Shown piece after piece: positions 33,424 through 42,950 of a DNA stretch of 50,556 bases (position 1 is the first letter of the stretch; the number at the start of each line of letters is the position of its first letter). Source of the stretch: Candidatus Binataceae bacterium (GTDB lineage: Bacteria; Desulfobacterota; Binatia; Binatales; Binataceae); NCBI GenBank assembly GCA_030038355.1, contig JASHPB010000306.1, forward strand, positions 1 to 50,556, read 5' to 3'. Position numbers and translations under genes: made by a program. Below the pieces are notes generated by a model. That model did no database searches. It was given only the letters and a program-made list of their open reading frames with translations, and had not been told where the DNA came from.

Positions 33424-34425
33424 TCAGGCAACGCGGAGCACGCCCGCACCTTTGATCTCGTCGTGCTTGAGCATCGCGAGCGCGGCGTTCGCGTCGCTCA
33501 GGCCGAACGCGACAGTATGGGTGCGCACCGGGATCGCGCCCGCGATTTTCAGGAATTCCTCGGCATCGGCGCGTGTGTTGGCGGTGACGCTCCTCAGCTC
33601 CTTCTCATAGAAGAGATGCTTTTCGTAGTCGAGTTCCGGAATCGGACTCAGGTAGATGCCCGCGACTGCGAGCACGCCTCCGCGGTCGAGCGCTTCCAGC
33701 GCGGGCAAGACGAGATTTCCCGCCGGCGCGAACAGAATCGCCGCGTCGAGCGGCGCCGGCGGCGTTTCGTCCGCGCCGCCGATCCATTCCGCTCCCAGAT
33801 CGCCGGCCAGATCGCGATGAGCTCCACCGCGGCTCATCACGAACACACGGCATCCCCAATGCTTCAGCACCTGCAGCGCGATGTGCGCGGAACCGCCGAA
33901 ACCGTAGAGACCAACTGTGGCTCCGCGTGCGATCGCGGCTCGTTTGATCGCGCGATATCCGATTATTCCCGCGCATAGCAGCGGCGCGGCTTCCTCGTCG
34001 CCCAGCGAATCTGGCAGCTGATAGGCAAACTTCTCATCGACGACCGCGTACTCGGCGTAACCGCCGTCACGATCGTAGCCGGTGAAGCGCGCGTTGGGAC
34101 ATAGATTCTCGCGTCCGCGCTGGCAGTAAATGCATCGGCCACACGTCTCGCGAAGCCAGGCGATTCCGACCCTCGCGCCAAGCGGATGCCGCGAGCAGTG
34201 CGCGCCCCGTTTCTCTACGACGCCGACGACCTCGTGGCCGGGCACGATGCGCGGCTGATGGCGAGGCAAGTCGCCCTCGCATACGTGAAGATCGGTGCGA
34301 CAGACACCGCATGTTTTGATGCGAACAAGGAGATCACGCGGTCCGGGTTCTGGTATAGGCAAATCAAAAGCGCTCAGCGGCGAATTCTCGATCGGCGCCG
34401 GACGTTCAATTGCCATTGCCTTCAT
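33424..34425 (-). CDS. Zinc-dependent alcohol dehydrogenase (MDR family)
   Basis: This 333-residue medium-chain dehydrogenase/reductase has the catalytic zinc residues C42 (CGVCRTDLH) and H64-E65 (VPGHEVVGVV), a full structural zinc set C95, C98, C101, C109 (CGRCIYCQRGRENLC) and a nucleotide-binding motif VGLYGFGGSAHIALQVLKHW. The pattern resembles the AdhA-like family of zinc-binding alcohol dehydrogenases. The physiological alcohol or aldehyde is unknown, and NAD versus NADP use cannot be read with confidence. It is divergent from the RND efflux operon (88 bases between starts) and convergent with the exported protein gene. Confidence 0.92.
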   Translation of the reverse strand: MKAMAIERPAPIENSPLSAFDLPIPEPGPRDLLVRIKTCGVCRTDLHVCEGDLPRHQPRIVPGHEVVGVVEKRGAHCSRHPLGARVGIAWLRETCGRCIYCQRGRENLCPNARFTGYDRDGGYAEYAVVDEKFAYQLPDSLGDEEAAPLLCAGIIGYRAIKRAAIARGATVGLYGFGGSAHIALQVLKHWGCRVFVMSRGGAHRDLAGDLGAEWIGGADETPPAPLDAAILFAPAGNLVLPALEALDRGGVLAVAGIYLSPIPELDYEKHLFYEKELRSVTANTRADAEEFLKIAGAIPVRTHTVAFGLSDANAALAMLKHDEIKGAGVLRVA

Positions 34426-34512
34426 ATTACTTGGATAGCGCGATCGTTCCGTGGTGGCGACGGGAGCAGTTAGTATGCTTTGGCTAAAGAATGGCGTAGT
34501 ATCGCGCGCGCG

Positions 34513-35679
34513 ATGCGTTCGTGTTTGAGGTCGCTGTCGGTGTTCTCTCGGCGCCAGACCGCTCCAATCGTGATTTTCGCCTGCGCGCTCGGCCTCTATG
34601 CCTTCACTTCCTGCAACAAATCCGCGCCCCCGCCTGCAGCGCCGCTACCGGTCACGATAAGCGCCGCCACTGCCGCTGCACGGTCCAAGACTGGCGCCTA
34701 CTCGGCGAATATCGCCGCCGAAACGCAGGTCGACGTTGCCTTCAAGGTAAACGGCTACGTCAAGTCGATTTTGCAGGTGAAAGATGCCGCCGGCCGTCTG
34801 CATCTGATCCAGAGCGGCGATCCGGTCAAGGTCGGTCAGATCCTGGCGACGATCCGCGACGACACCTATCGCCAGCAGACCTTGCGCGCTTCTTCTGCAC
34901 TCGCAAGCGCGCGCGCCTCGCTCGCAAAGACCAAGGCCGATTACGAACGCTACTCCGCACTGCTCAAGCAGCACGTCTCGTCGGTCGCCGATTATGACGC
35001 GGCCAAACAAGCTTACGCGTCGAGTCAGGCCGAAGTTAACTCAGCGCAGGCTGCACTCATGCAGGCCCAGGTCGATCTGGATGACTGTCAGCTCAAGGCG
35101 CCGATCAGCGGGTTGATCCTTTCGCGCCCGATCGAAGTGGGCACGCTGGTCGATGCCGGCACGGTAGGATTCCAAATCGGCGATACGAAAAACGTTAAAG
35201 TAGTGTTCGGCGTGGCTCCCGTGATCGTTCACGGCATCAAAGTCGGCGATCCGATTTCGATCACGACCGAGGCCTTCCCGGGCGATAATTTCGACGGCTC
35301 AATCACACGGATCGCGGCGGCTGCCGATCCCACCAGCCGCATTTTCGATGTCGAGGCGACCATTCCCAATCCCCATCAGCAGCTCAAAGTTGGCATGATC
35401 GCGGGTCTCCATCTGAAGAGCGCGCCCGCCGCCGCCCTGCAGGAGGTGGTCGTGCCGATGCGCGCGTTGGTGCGGCCGCCGAATGATCCAAAAGGCTACG
35501 CGGTCTACGTCGCCGATTCACGTGACGGCAAAACCTTTGCCCGCCTTACGCCGGTCGAAATCGGCGATGTAACGGGCGATCGAGTGGGAATCGAGTCGGG
35601 ACTGGCTCCTGGAGCCAGCGTGATCGTTAAGGGCTCAGATATTGTTTATGACGGCCAGCAGGTAAGCGTTGTTCCCTGA
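34513..35679 (+). CDS. RND efflux membrane fusion lipoprotein
   Basis: This 388-residue periplasmic adaptor of an RND pump has an N-terminal hydrophobic stretch that ends in a lipobox-like FTSC (Cys at about 34), so it is probably lipid-anchored. It shows the barrel-sandwich halves (QVDVAFKVNGYVKSILQV, KAPISGLILSRPIEVGTLVD), an alpha-hairpin (about 125-195, SLAKTKADYERYSALLKQHV), a beta-barrel (VVFGVAPVIVHGIKVGDPIS, TSRIFDVEATIPNPHQQLKV) and the C-terminal domain GVIDVTGDRVGIESGL-like (read as IGDVTGDRVGIESGLAPGAS). ATG 34513 is preferred; a TTG at 34480 is possible. The pump gene follows 30 bases later in an operon. No TolC-type outer-membrane gene is present. Confidence 0.92.
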   Translation: MRSCLRSLSVFSRRQTAPIVIFACALGLYAFTSCNKSAPPPAAPLPVTISAATAAARSKTGAYSANIAAETQVDVAFKVNGYVKSILQVKDAAGRLHLIQSGDPVKVGQILATIRDDTYRQQTLRASSALASARASLAKTKADYERYSALLKQHVSSVADYDAAKQAYASSQAEVNSAQAALMQAQVDLDDCQLKAPISGLILSRPIEVGTLVDAGTVGFQIGDTKNVKVVFGVAPVIVHGIKVGDPISITTEAFPGDNFDGSITRIAAAADPTSRIFDVEATIPNPHQQLKVGMIAGLHLKSAPAAALQEVVVPMRALVRPPNDPKGYAVYVADSRDGKTFARLTPVEIGDVTGDRVGIESGLAPGASVIVKGSDIVYDGQQVSVVP

Positions 35680-35709
35680 CAACGCTCGGTTGCGGCGCGG
35701 GCGCATTTG

Positions 35710-38700
35710 ATGGCGCATCGACCTGACAATGAAATAATCGCGACGACGCATAACACGGCGCGCTACTTCACCGAGCATCGCCAAATCTCGTGGGTTGCGC
35801 TGCTGCTGGTCATCGCGTGGGGCATCTACGGCTACGACAAGATGCCCAAGCGCAAAGACCCCGACATCCCGGTCAAAGAGGCGCAGGTCGTATGCCCATG
35901 GCCGGGAGTCAGCGCCGAACGAATCGAACAGCTCGTCACACGCAAGATCGAGGACAAGCTGACCGAGGTTCCAGAGGTCCGCGCGCCCAGTCCTGAAGAT
36001 TATTCGATTAAGTCCACCTCGCTCGAGGGAGTATCGATCGTCAACGTGCAGGTGGATGATCGTTACGCCGAGACCAAGCCGATCTTCAACGAGATGGACT
36101 TGAAGCTGAAGCAGATCAACAACCTGCCGCGCGGCGCGGGTCCGATCCAGTTTTTCAGCGGCTTCGGCGACACTGCGGCTTTGATGCTCACGGTCGCAAG
36201 CCCGAAAGAAGGCGATGTCGCGCTGTCGCTTCGCGCGCGCGCGATCGCAGACGCAATTCGAAAGACACGCAACGGAATGCCCGACGCAATGAGGCGGGCG
36301 ACCGTTATCGTGCCGTTTCCGATCTCCGTGCACCTGCCGGGCTTCGGTGAGTCTGCTCGCGGCGATCTCGGCCCATGCCTTGGCCGCGACGGATTGTTCA
36401 CTTCGCTGAAATCGATCGACGGGCACGGTTTCGTAGGTCTTGACGGAGTCAGCGCCTCGTCAGATTCAGCGCTGCTGAGCCGCGTGATGCAGTGCATAAG
36501 CGAGCAATACGGCACGGCGTCATTCGATCCCGACGTGTGGGCTCCCGTCCTGATCCGCGATCCCGCCGACGCCGAGGCGCGGCTCAAGACCGTTGCCGGA
36601 GACAAGTACAGCTTCCGCGAGCTTTCGGACTTCGTCGATCTCATCCGGCGCGGACTGACCGGCGTTCCCGAAGTTTCGAAGATTCTCATCTCGGGTGATC
36701 TGCCGCAGCAAGTCAACCTCGAATACTCGCAGGTCAAGCTTGCCGCGTACGGAATAACACCCGCCCGCCTCGAGCAGATCCTCACCGCCCGCAACATCGT
36801 TACCCCCGGCGGAATGATCGAGAGCAACGGCGAGAACCTCGTGGTCCTGCCGTCGGGCGAATTCAAGAGCGAGAAGGAAATCGGCGACGTCATCGTCGGC
36901 ACGTCCGCGAGCGGCACTCCACTCTACTTGCGCGACGTCGCGACGATCACGCGCGGTTACGCCGACCCGGCACGCTATCTCAATTACTACACGGTTCCCG
37001 ACCGAACAGGCCAATGGCAGACGCATCGTGCGATCACGCTCGCCATCCAGATGCGCTCGGGGCGCCAGATTGCCGCCTTCGGCGAGAACGTTGACCATCA
37101 GCTCGATGTGCTGCGGACGCAGCTACCGTCGGATTTGATCATGGCGCGGACCTCCGATCAGCCGCGCCAGGTCGAAGAAAACGTCGAGCTTTTCAACCAC
37201 GCGCTCGAAGAGGCCATCGGCCTGGTAGTCGTCATTGCGCTAATCGGATTCTGGGAGTGGCGTTCCGCGCTGCTGATGGCGGTCTCGATCCCGCTCACGT
37301 TGTTCATGACCTTCGGCTTCATGAAGCTGGTGGGATGGGACATTCAGCAGGTCTCGACCGCCTCGCTGATCATCGCGCTCGGATTGTTAGTCGACGACCC
37401 GGTCGTGGCCGGTGATGCAATCAAGCGCGACCTCGACCACGGCCATCCACGAATCGTTGCGGCGTGGCTCGGGCCGACCAAGCTCGCGCGCGCGATCCTC
37501 TACGCCACCATCACGAACATCGTCGCCTACCTGCCGTTCGGATTGCTCTCCGGCGACACCGGCCGCTTCCTGATGTCGTTGCCGGTCGTGATGACCGCGT
37601 CGCTAATCGCGTCGCGCCTCGTCTCGATGACGTTCATTCCGATGCTCGGCTATTACTGGCTCCGGCCGGCCAAGAACAAGGAACTGCCGATCGAGGAAAA
37701 GCGCAAACAGGGATTCAGCGGATGGTACTACCGGACGGGGCGTTGGTGTTTGGAGCATCGCTGGACGGTTTTTGTTGGATCGCTCGGCTTTCTCGTGGTC
37801 GGCTTCTATTTCGGCTCGATGCTGAAGAGTGCGTTCTTTCCCACCGACCTTCAGTTTCTCTCAACTGTTGATGTCTTCCTGCCCGACGGTACTGCCCTTT
37901 CTGAAACGTCTCGCGCGACGGCTGAAGCCCGCAAGATCATCCAGCAAACGGCGTCCAACTATACCGCTCAGCGCAAAGGCCCCGATGCTCCCTCAATTCT
38001 GAAATCGCTCACGACTTTTGTCGGCGGTGGCGGACCCCGTTTCTGGTACTCGCTCGGGCCTGAGCCGCAGCAGCTCAACTACGGACAGGTGGTCATCGAA
38101 ATCACCAACAAGCGCGATATGCCGCGCTTCAGCGCGATGCTTCAGCCTGCGCTCTCGGCGGCGATTCCCGGCGCCATCGTTGACGTGCAGGAACTACAGA
38201 CCAACGGCGCGAAGTATCCGATCGAAATCATGGTATCCGGCCGCGCCGAATCCACGACTGCGGGCGAAACCCGCGACATCGATACGCTGCGAAGCTACGC
38301 CGGGCAGGTCGAACAAATTCTTCGTTCGGTGCCTGCCTCGCGGCGCGTGCGCCAGGACTGGTTCTCGCCGATCATGGTAGCGCGCCTGATTATCGATCCT
38401 GACCGCGCGAACCTGGCGGGCGTCACCAATCAAGACGTCGCGCTCTCGACGACAGCAGGTCTCAGCGGAATTCCAGTCGGCAACCTGCTCGAGGGCGAGA
38501 AGCAGATCCCGATCGTCGCGCGGCTGACTCGCGGTGAACGATCGCACGTCTCGGACCTCGAGAATCTCTATGTTTACCCGCCCAAGCAGGGCAAACCGGT
38601 TCCGCTTCGTGCAATTTCAACTATCCGCTATGAACTCGAAACCCAGCGCATCCGCCGCCGCGCACACTATCGTACGATCTCAGTGCAGGCTTTCACCGCT

Positions 38701-39378
38701 CCTGGCGTCTTGGCATCCGAGGTGCTGGCGGACGCGATGCCGCAGCTCGACGCGCTAAAGGCGAAACTTCCGGCGGGCTACCGACTCGAGATCGGCGGTG
38801 AGTATGCCAAGCAGCAGACGGGCTTCGATGAACTCGCCATAGTCTTGATCATTTCGTGTCTGATGATCTTCGTGGCGCTGGTGGTTCAGTTCAACAACGC
38901 CGTCAAGCCATTCCTGGTCTTCGCCTGCGTGCCGTATGGCGTCGTGGGCGCGCTGATTGCGTTGCTCGTCATGGGCACGCCGTTTGGTTTCATGGCCTTC
39001 CTCGGCATCGCGAGCTTGGTCGGCGTGATCGTTAGCCACGTCATCGTGCTTTTCGACTTCATCGAGGAAATGCACGAAAAGGGTGAGCCGCTTATCGAGG
39101 CCGTGCTCGACGCGGGAATCGAGCGGCTTCGCCCGGTGATGATCACCGTCGGCGCGACCGTGCTCGCGCTCTTTCCCCTTTCGATACGCGGCGGCCCGCT
39201 CTGGGAGCCGCTTTGCTACGCACAAATCGGCGGCTTGAGCGTCGCCACGTTCATCGAGCTGCTGCTAGTGCCGGTGCTGTACGGGATCTTCGTGCTCGAC
39301 TTGAAGCTCATCAAGTGGGAAACGATCGCGAAACCTCCCGCCGCGCCGGAGCAATCCGCCGACATCGCCGCAAGTTGA
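35710..39378 (+). CDS. RND efflux transporter, inner-membrane pump with large insertion
   Basis: This proton-driven pump has 1222 residues. N-terminal helix 1 (WVALLLVIAWGIYGY) leads to PRKDPDIPVKEAQV-like sequence (KRKDPDIPVKEAQVVCPWPG). TM helices 2-6 surround the proton-relay pair D562-D563 (LGLLVDDPVVAGDAI), and the second half has the matching set (FLVFACVPYGVVGALIALLV, IASLVGVIVSHVIVLFDFIE, RPVMITVGATVLALFPLSI). Usual HAE-type pumps are about 1040 residues with the Asp pair near 407. Here it is about 155 residues later, because roughly 120 extra residues (about 176-300) lie in the first periplasmic domain between VASPKEGDVAL and KYSFRELSDFVDLI. It is operon-coupled to the membrane fusion protein. 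The substrate is unknown. Confidence 0.92.
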   Translation: MAHRPDNEIIATTHNTARYFTEHRQISWVALLLVIAWGIYGYDKMPKRKDPDIPVKEAQVVCPWPGVSAERIEQLVTRKIEDKLTEVPEVRAPSPEDYSIKSTSLEGVSIVNVQVDDRYAETKPIFNEMDLKLKQINNLPRGAGPIQFFSGFGDTAALMLTVASPKEGDVALSLRARAIADAIRKTRNGMPDAMRRATVIVPFPISVHLPGFGESARGDLGPCLGRDGLFTSLKSIDGHGFVGLDGVSASSDSALLSRVMQCISEQYGTASFDPDVWAPVLIRDPADAEARLKTVAGDKYSFRELSDFVDLIRRGLTGVPEVSKILISGDLPQQVNLEYSQVKLAAYGITPARLEQILTARNIVTPGGMIESNGENLVVLPSGEFKSEKEIGDVIVGTSASGTPLYLRDVATITRGYADPARYLNYYTVPDRTGQWQTHRAITLAIQMRSGRQIAAFGENVDHQLDVLRTQLPSDLIMARTSDQPRQVEENVELFNHALEEAIGLVVVIALIGFWEWRSALLMAVSIPLTLFMTFGFMKLVGWDIQQVSTASLIIALGLLVDDPVVAGDAIKRDLDHGHPRIVAAWLGPTKLARAILYATITNIVAYLPFGLLSGDTGRFLMSLPVVMTASLIASRLVSMTFIPMLGYYWLRPAKNKELPIEEKRKQGFSGWYYRTGRWCLEHRWTVFVGSLGFLVVGFYFGSMLKSAFFPTDLQFLSTVDVFLPDGTALSETSRATAEARKIIQQTASNYTAQRKGPDAPSILKSLTTFVGGGGPRFWYSLGPEPQQLNYGQVVIEITNKRDMPRFSAMLQPALSAAIPGAIVDVQELQTNGAKYPIEIMVSGRAESTTAGETRDIDTLRSYAGQVEQILRSVPASRRVRQDWFSPIMVARLIIDPDRANLAGVTNQDVALSTTAGLSGIPVGNLLEGEKQIPIVARLTRGERSHVSDLENLYVYPPKQGKPVPLRAISTIRYELETQRIRRRAHYRTISVQAFTAPGVLASEVLADAMPQLDALKAKLPAGYRLEIGGEYAKQQTGFDELAIVLIISCLMIFVALVVQFNNAVKPFLVFACVPYGVVGALIALLVMGTPFGFMAFLGIASLVGVIVSHVIVLFDFIEEMHEKGEPLIEAVLDAGIERLRPVMITVGATVLALFPLSIRGGPLWEPLCYAQIGGLSVATFIELLLVPVLYGIFVLDLKLIKWETIAKPPAAPEQSADIAAS

Positions 39379-39453
39379 ACGCCCCAGGCTTCATCTTTGA
39401 TCCTCTACGCTGAAAGTCTATGAAGAAGTTCAAAAGCTCGCCCTCCTCCGGAC

Positions 39454-39870
39454 TCATCCCGAGCGAAGTGAGTCTGCGCGCGAAGCCGAGAGATCTTGGA
39501 GGCCCCGCAGGGGCCGCTACCGCTTAGTGCACGAAGCGCTTCCTTTCTTTGAGGAGGGGCGCTATGCGCCTACTTTCCGGTACCGGCGAACGCGTCAAAC
39601 GCGGCGCCTATCCGAGACTCCTCGACCTCGGCAGCCTGCGCTCGAGGTGACAGATTGTTATAACATCTTGTTTGTCCGTCATTCTGAACCGAGTCTGCGA
39701 GACGAAGAATCCCCGACCCTTTCAGTGGTACGTTCACCGATGCTGATGGTCAGGGAAAGTGATCATCGGGATGCTTCGACTCCGCTCACCAGACTCGCTT
39801 CGCTCAGAATGACAGCTAGGGTGCGTCCGCTGCTCGTTTGTCATTCCGAGCGAAGCGAAAGCATCGCGAG
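39454..39870. repeat. Patch of dispersed GTCATTCTGAGCGAAGCGAA-type repeats
   Basis: At least four degenerate copies of one motif lie in the 661-base gap between the pump and glucosidase genes (39379-40039). They are 39454-39495 (CATCCCGAGCGAAGTGAGTC...), 39678-39714 (GTCATTCTGAACCGAGTCTG...GAAGAATC), 39769-39815 in inverted orientation (ends CGCTCAGAATGACAG) and 39838-39870 (TGTCATTCCGAGCGAAGCGA...). The core is GTCATTCTGAGCGAAGCGA, seen in dispersed repeats of many bacterial genomes. The open frame 39527-39928 is a translation of these repeats (HSERSES) and is not a gene. No other gene is seen in the gap. Confidence 0.75.
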
Positions 39871-40039
39871 GGGGCTAGGGATCAACACGGAGCGACTGAG
39901 CTCCTGGAGCAGGTGGGCTCGATCCTGACCGCATAAGTCGCCGCGGTTCGCACTTGCTAAATCGAAAAGGGCGTAATGATTCTGCGACCGGCCGACCATC
40001 TCAAACGTCGCATATCGAAGAAATAAGTGGCGCCACGCC

Positions 40040-42844
40040 CTAGCCTTTCGGCGCTTCGGTTTGTGCCTCATACAGATAGCGCTGCCATTCTTCACTGGCG
40101 CGCCTGAGCGTGCGCGTCACAAGGGAAGTCCAGCCGGTCTGGTGACAGGCGCCCAGACCACGTCCGCTATCGCCATCGAAGTACTCATAGAAAAGAATCA
40201 GGTCCCTCCAATTCGGATCTTCGGCGTAGCGCCGATCGTCACCGTGGCACGGACGGCGCCCGTTCTGGTCCGGCAGGAACAGCAACGACAGGCGCCGTGA
40301 GATTTCGGCAGCCACTTCGCGCAGCGTCATCATTTTTCCCGAGCCGGTCGGACATTCCACCTTGAGCGTCTCGCCGTAGTAGAGGTGGTAGGTCTCGAAC
40401 GCCTCGATTAACAGGTAGTTAATCGGGAACCAGATCGGACCACGCCAATTTGAATTCCCTCCGAACAGGCCCGAGTCCGATTCGGCGGCCTGGTAGTGCA
40501 CGCTGTAATGCTCGCCATCGATATTCAGCTCGAACGGATGATCTTTGTGGTAGCGGGACAGCGACCGGATTCCATAGGGCGACAGGAACTCGTTTTCATC
40601 GAGCACATAGCGCAGCACCCGCTCGAGGCGCCCACGTGAAGGCACCGCCAGAAGGCCACGCAGCGCGCCAGGAGATTGCGTCGATTCGCGGAATTGAAAA
40701 TGCCGCGCCAGGTTCTTTCGGTTCTGCCGGAACCACATAACTCGCTCGTAGAAGTCCGGCAGTTTCACGATCATGTCGCTCTCAACCACCGACGCCGCCA
40801 GCATCGGGATAATCCCCACCAGCGAGCGCAGCTTGAGCGGGATGGCGACGCCGCCGACGATCATCTTGTCATAGTAAAAGCCGTCTTTCTCGTCCCAGAG
40901 CCCGCTTCCGTCCTCGGCGTGCATCGCCTCGACGATCGAAGTAAAGTGCTCGAGAAACTTGTAGGCGATGTCTTCGTAGGCGGCGTCGTGCTCGGCGAGT
41001 TCGAGCGCGATCGACAGCATCGTCGCGCAGTAGAAGGCCATCCACGCCGTGCCGTCGGCCTGCTCGAGCTGACCGCCGCCGGGCAGAGGCTTCGAGCGAT
41101 CGAAGACGCCGATATTGTCGAGACCGAGAAAACCGCCCGCGAAAATGTTCCGCCCCTCAGGATCTTTACGGTTCACCCACCAAGTGAAGTTGAGCAGGAG
41201 CTTCTGGAAGACGCGCGAAAGAAAAACCCGATCGATGCCGCTCCCGAGCGGATTCGCCACCTTGTATAGGCGATAGGCCGCCCACGCGTGCACTGGCGGA
41301 TTCACGTCACCGAAGTTGTATTCGTAGGCGGGAATCTGGCCGTTCGGATGCATGTAATTCTCGCGCAGCATCAGCTCGAGCTGACTCTGCGCGAACTTCG
41401 GATCAAACGAAGCGAAAGCCAGCGTGTGGAAGGCCAAATCCCACGCCGCAAACCAAGGGTACTCCCATTTGTCGGGCATCGAGATGAGCTCGAGGCTGTG
41501 CAGGTGGCGCCAATCGGCATTGAGCGGATGAGATCGTCGCAGGGGTGGCGATGCCGGGTCGCCGGCCAGCCAATCATCGACCACGTAATGGTAGAACTGC
41601 ACGGTCCAGATCATCCCGGCCATCGCCTGACGCACGATGAGGTTTTCTTCGCTGGTAAAAACGTCGGGCTCGACTCCGTCGCTCTCGGCCGCGCGCGCGA
41701 GCATCGCGGCGTCGGCCGCTGAGAGGCGCGACCGAAACTTGCGCTTCAGCTCGGTGTAATACTCGCGGCTTTCCGCTTCGCGACGCGCGAACATTTCGTC
41801 GACCTCGCGCCACGACTTTAGTGCCGTCTCTTGATGTTCCTTGAAGAACCGAATTTCGACGACGCGCTTGTCGCCAGGCGGGATGTTCAGCCGATAGAGC
41901 GCGCCGACCTTGGTCCCCTCGCCGGCAGGATTCACCGCTTTGCGCTCGCCCTCGATCAGATAGCGATGGAACGCATCCTTAACGTAGGGGCTGGCATTGG
42001 GCGACTTGAAGAGCCGCTCATTATTGGTCTCGTTCTCAGTGAATAGTAACTCGGCCGCGGTGCCATCCGAAGCCGGAGCGAGCTGCATCAGGTAGCTGCC
42101 GATCGAATCGTGAACGAGGCGCGCCGCTGACGCATCGATCCTGGAAATTTTAGGCTTGCGCCAATAGCCGCTGCCCTCGCGGCCCCAGGTCCACGAGTTG
42201 CGAAACCATAGCGTCGGGATGATATCGAGCGGCGCCGCGTCGGGTCCGCGATTGTACGCGCTGATTCGAGCGAGAATATCTTCGGTACCCGCCTGCACGT
42301 ACTCGATAAAGATGTCGAAGTAACGGTTATCGTCGAACACTCCTGTGTCGATAAGCTCGAACTCGCGCGTATCGCGGCCGCGCTTGCGATTCTCGGCGAC
42401 CAGAAGATCGTAGGGATAGGCGGCCTGCGGATACTTGTAGAGCGCCTTCAGGTAGGAGCCGGTCGGACTGGCCTCGAGGTAGTAGTAGCACTCCTTTACG
42501 TCTTCACCATGATTGCCTTCGGGGCCGGTGAGGCCGAAGAGACGTTCCTTCAGTATCGGATCGCGGCCGTTCCAGAAGGCCGGCGCGCAGCATAGGCGGC
42601 ACCTGCGGTCGCATATTCCGAGCAGCCCGTCTTCGCCCCATCGATAGGCGCGGCTCCGCGCCTGGTCATGAGTGAAATAGTTCCAGCTGTCGCCGTCGCG
42701 AGAATAATCCTCACGAACCGTCCCCCATTGACGCTCCGGAAGATAGGGTCCCCAGAGCCGCCAGTCGCTCTTGTGCCGCGCATCCTCGATGAGCCGCTCG
42801 AGTTCGTGGTCTATCTCGGATGCGGACCGCCGATTTTCCGCCAT
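40040..42844 (-). CDS. GH63-like glucosidase (MGH1-type)
   Basis: This 934-residue protein is of the bacterial glucosidase type annotated in the GH63 clan, with an (alpha/alpha)6-barrel C-terminal domain. It shows RQWGTVREDYSRDGDSWNYF near the N-terminus, FNGRDPILKERLFGLTG-like sequence (read as NGRDPILKERLFGLTGPEGN), GEDVKECYYYLEASPTGSYL, PTLWFRNSWTWG, then the catalytic half with WEYPWFAAWDLAFHTLAF (D469 in the AWD motif is a candidate catalytic acid by analogy to GH63) and NGQIPAYEYNFGDVNPPVHA, LDNIGVFDRS, NWRGPIWFPINYLLIEAFET and a C-terminal GACHQTGWTSLVTRTL. ATG 42844 is chosen; the open frame extends upstream but would overlap the E2 gene. No signal peptide is seen, so it is likely cytosolic. 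It may act on trehalose- or glycogen-like glucosides; the substrate is unproven. Confidence 0.9.
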   Translation of the reverse strand: MAENRRSASEIDHELERLIEDARHKSDWRLWGPYLPERQWGTVREDYSRDGDSWNYFTHDQARSRAYRWGEDGLLGICDRRCRLCCAPAFWNGRDPILKERLFGLTGPEGNHGEDVKECYYYLEASPTGSYLKALYKYPQAAYPYDLLVAENRKRGRDTREFELIDTGVFDDNRYFDIFIEYVQAGTEDILARISAYNRGPDAAPLDIIPTLWFRNSWTWGREGSGYWRKPKISRIDASAARLVHDSIGSYLMQLAPASDGTAAELLFTENETNNERLFKSPNASPYVKDAFHRYLIEGERKAVNPAGEGTKVGALYRLNIPPGDKRVVEIRFFKEHQETALKSWREVDEMFARREAESREYYTELKRKFRSRLSAADAAMLARAAESDGVEPDVFTSEENLIVRQAMAGMIWTVQFYHYVVDDWLAGDPASPPLRRSHPLNADWRHLHSLELISMPDKWEYPWFAAWDLAFHTLAFASFDPKFAQSQLELMLRENYMHPNGQIPAYEYNFGDVNPPVHAWAAYRLYKVANPLGSGIDRVFLSRVFQKLLLNFTWWVNRKDPEGRNIFAGGFLGLDNIGVFDRSKPLPGGGQLEQADGTAWMAFYCATMLSIALELAEHDAAYEDIAYKFLEHFTSIVEAMHAEDGSGLWDEKDGFYYDKMIVGGVAIPLKLRSLVGIIPMLAASVVESDMIVKLPDFYERVMWFRQNRKNLARHFQFRESTQSPGALRGLLAVPSRGRLERVLRYVLDENEFLSPYGIRSLSRYHKDHPFELNIDGEHYSVHYQAAESDSGLFGGNSNWRGPIWFPINYLLIEAFETYHLYYGETLKVECPTGSGKMMTLREVAAEISRRLSLLFLPDQNGRRPCHGDDRRYAEDPNWRDLILFYEYFDGDSGRGLGACHQTGWTSLVTRTLRRASEEWQRYLYEAQTEAPKG

Positions 42845-42950
42845 CGCTCGGAAGCCTCGCACATAAAACAACGGCACAGGCCGCGAAGAATTATTTCTCA
42901 CGGCGATGCGCCGATGCGCAACAGTAGCGGACGTGATTTGGTGCGAAGCC

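Noticed and set aside
39527..39928. Open frame of 133 codons between the pump and glucosidase genes
   Set aside because: It translates the dispersed repeats (for example CHSERSES) and has no domain or ribosome site.
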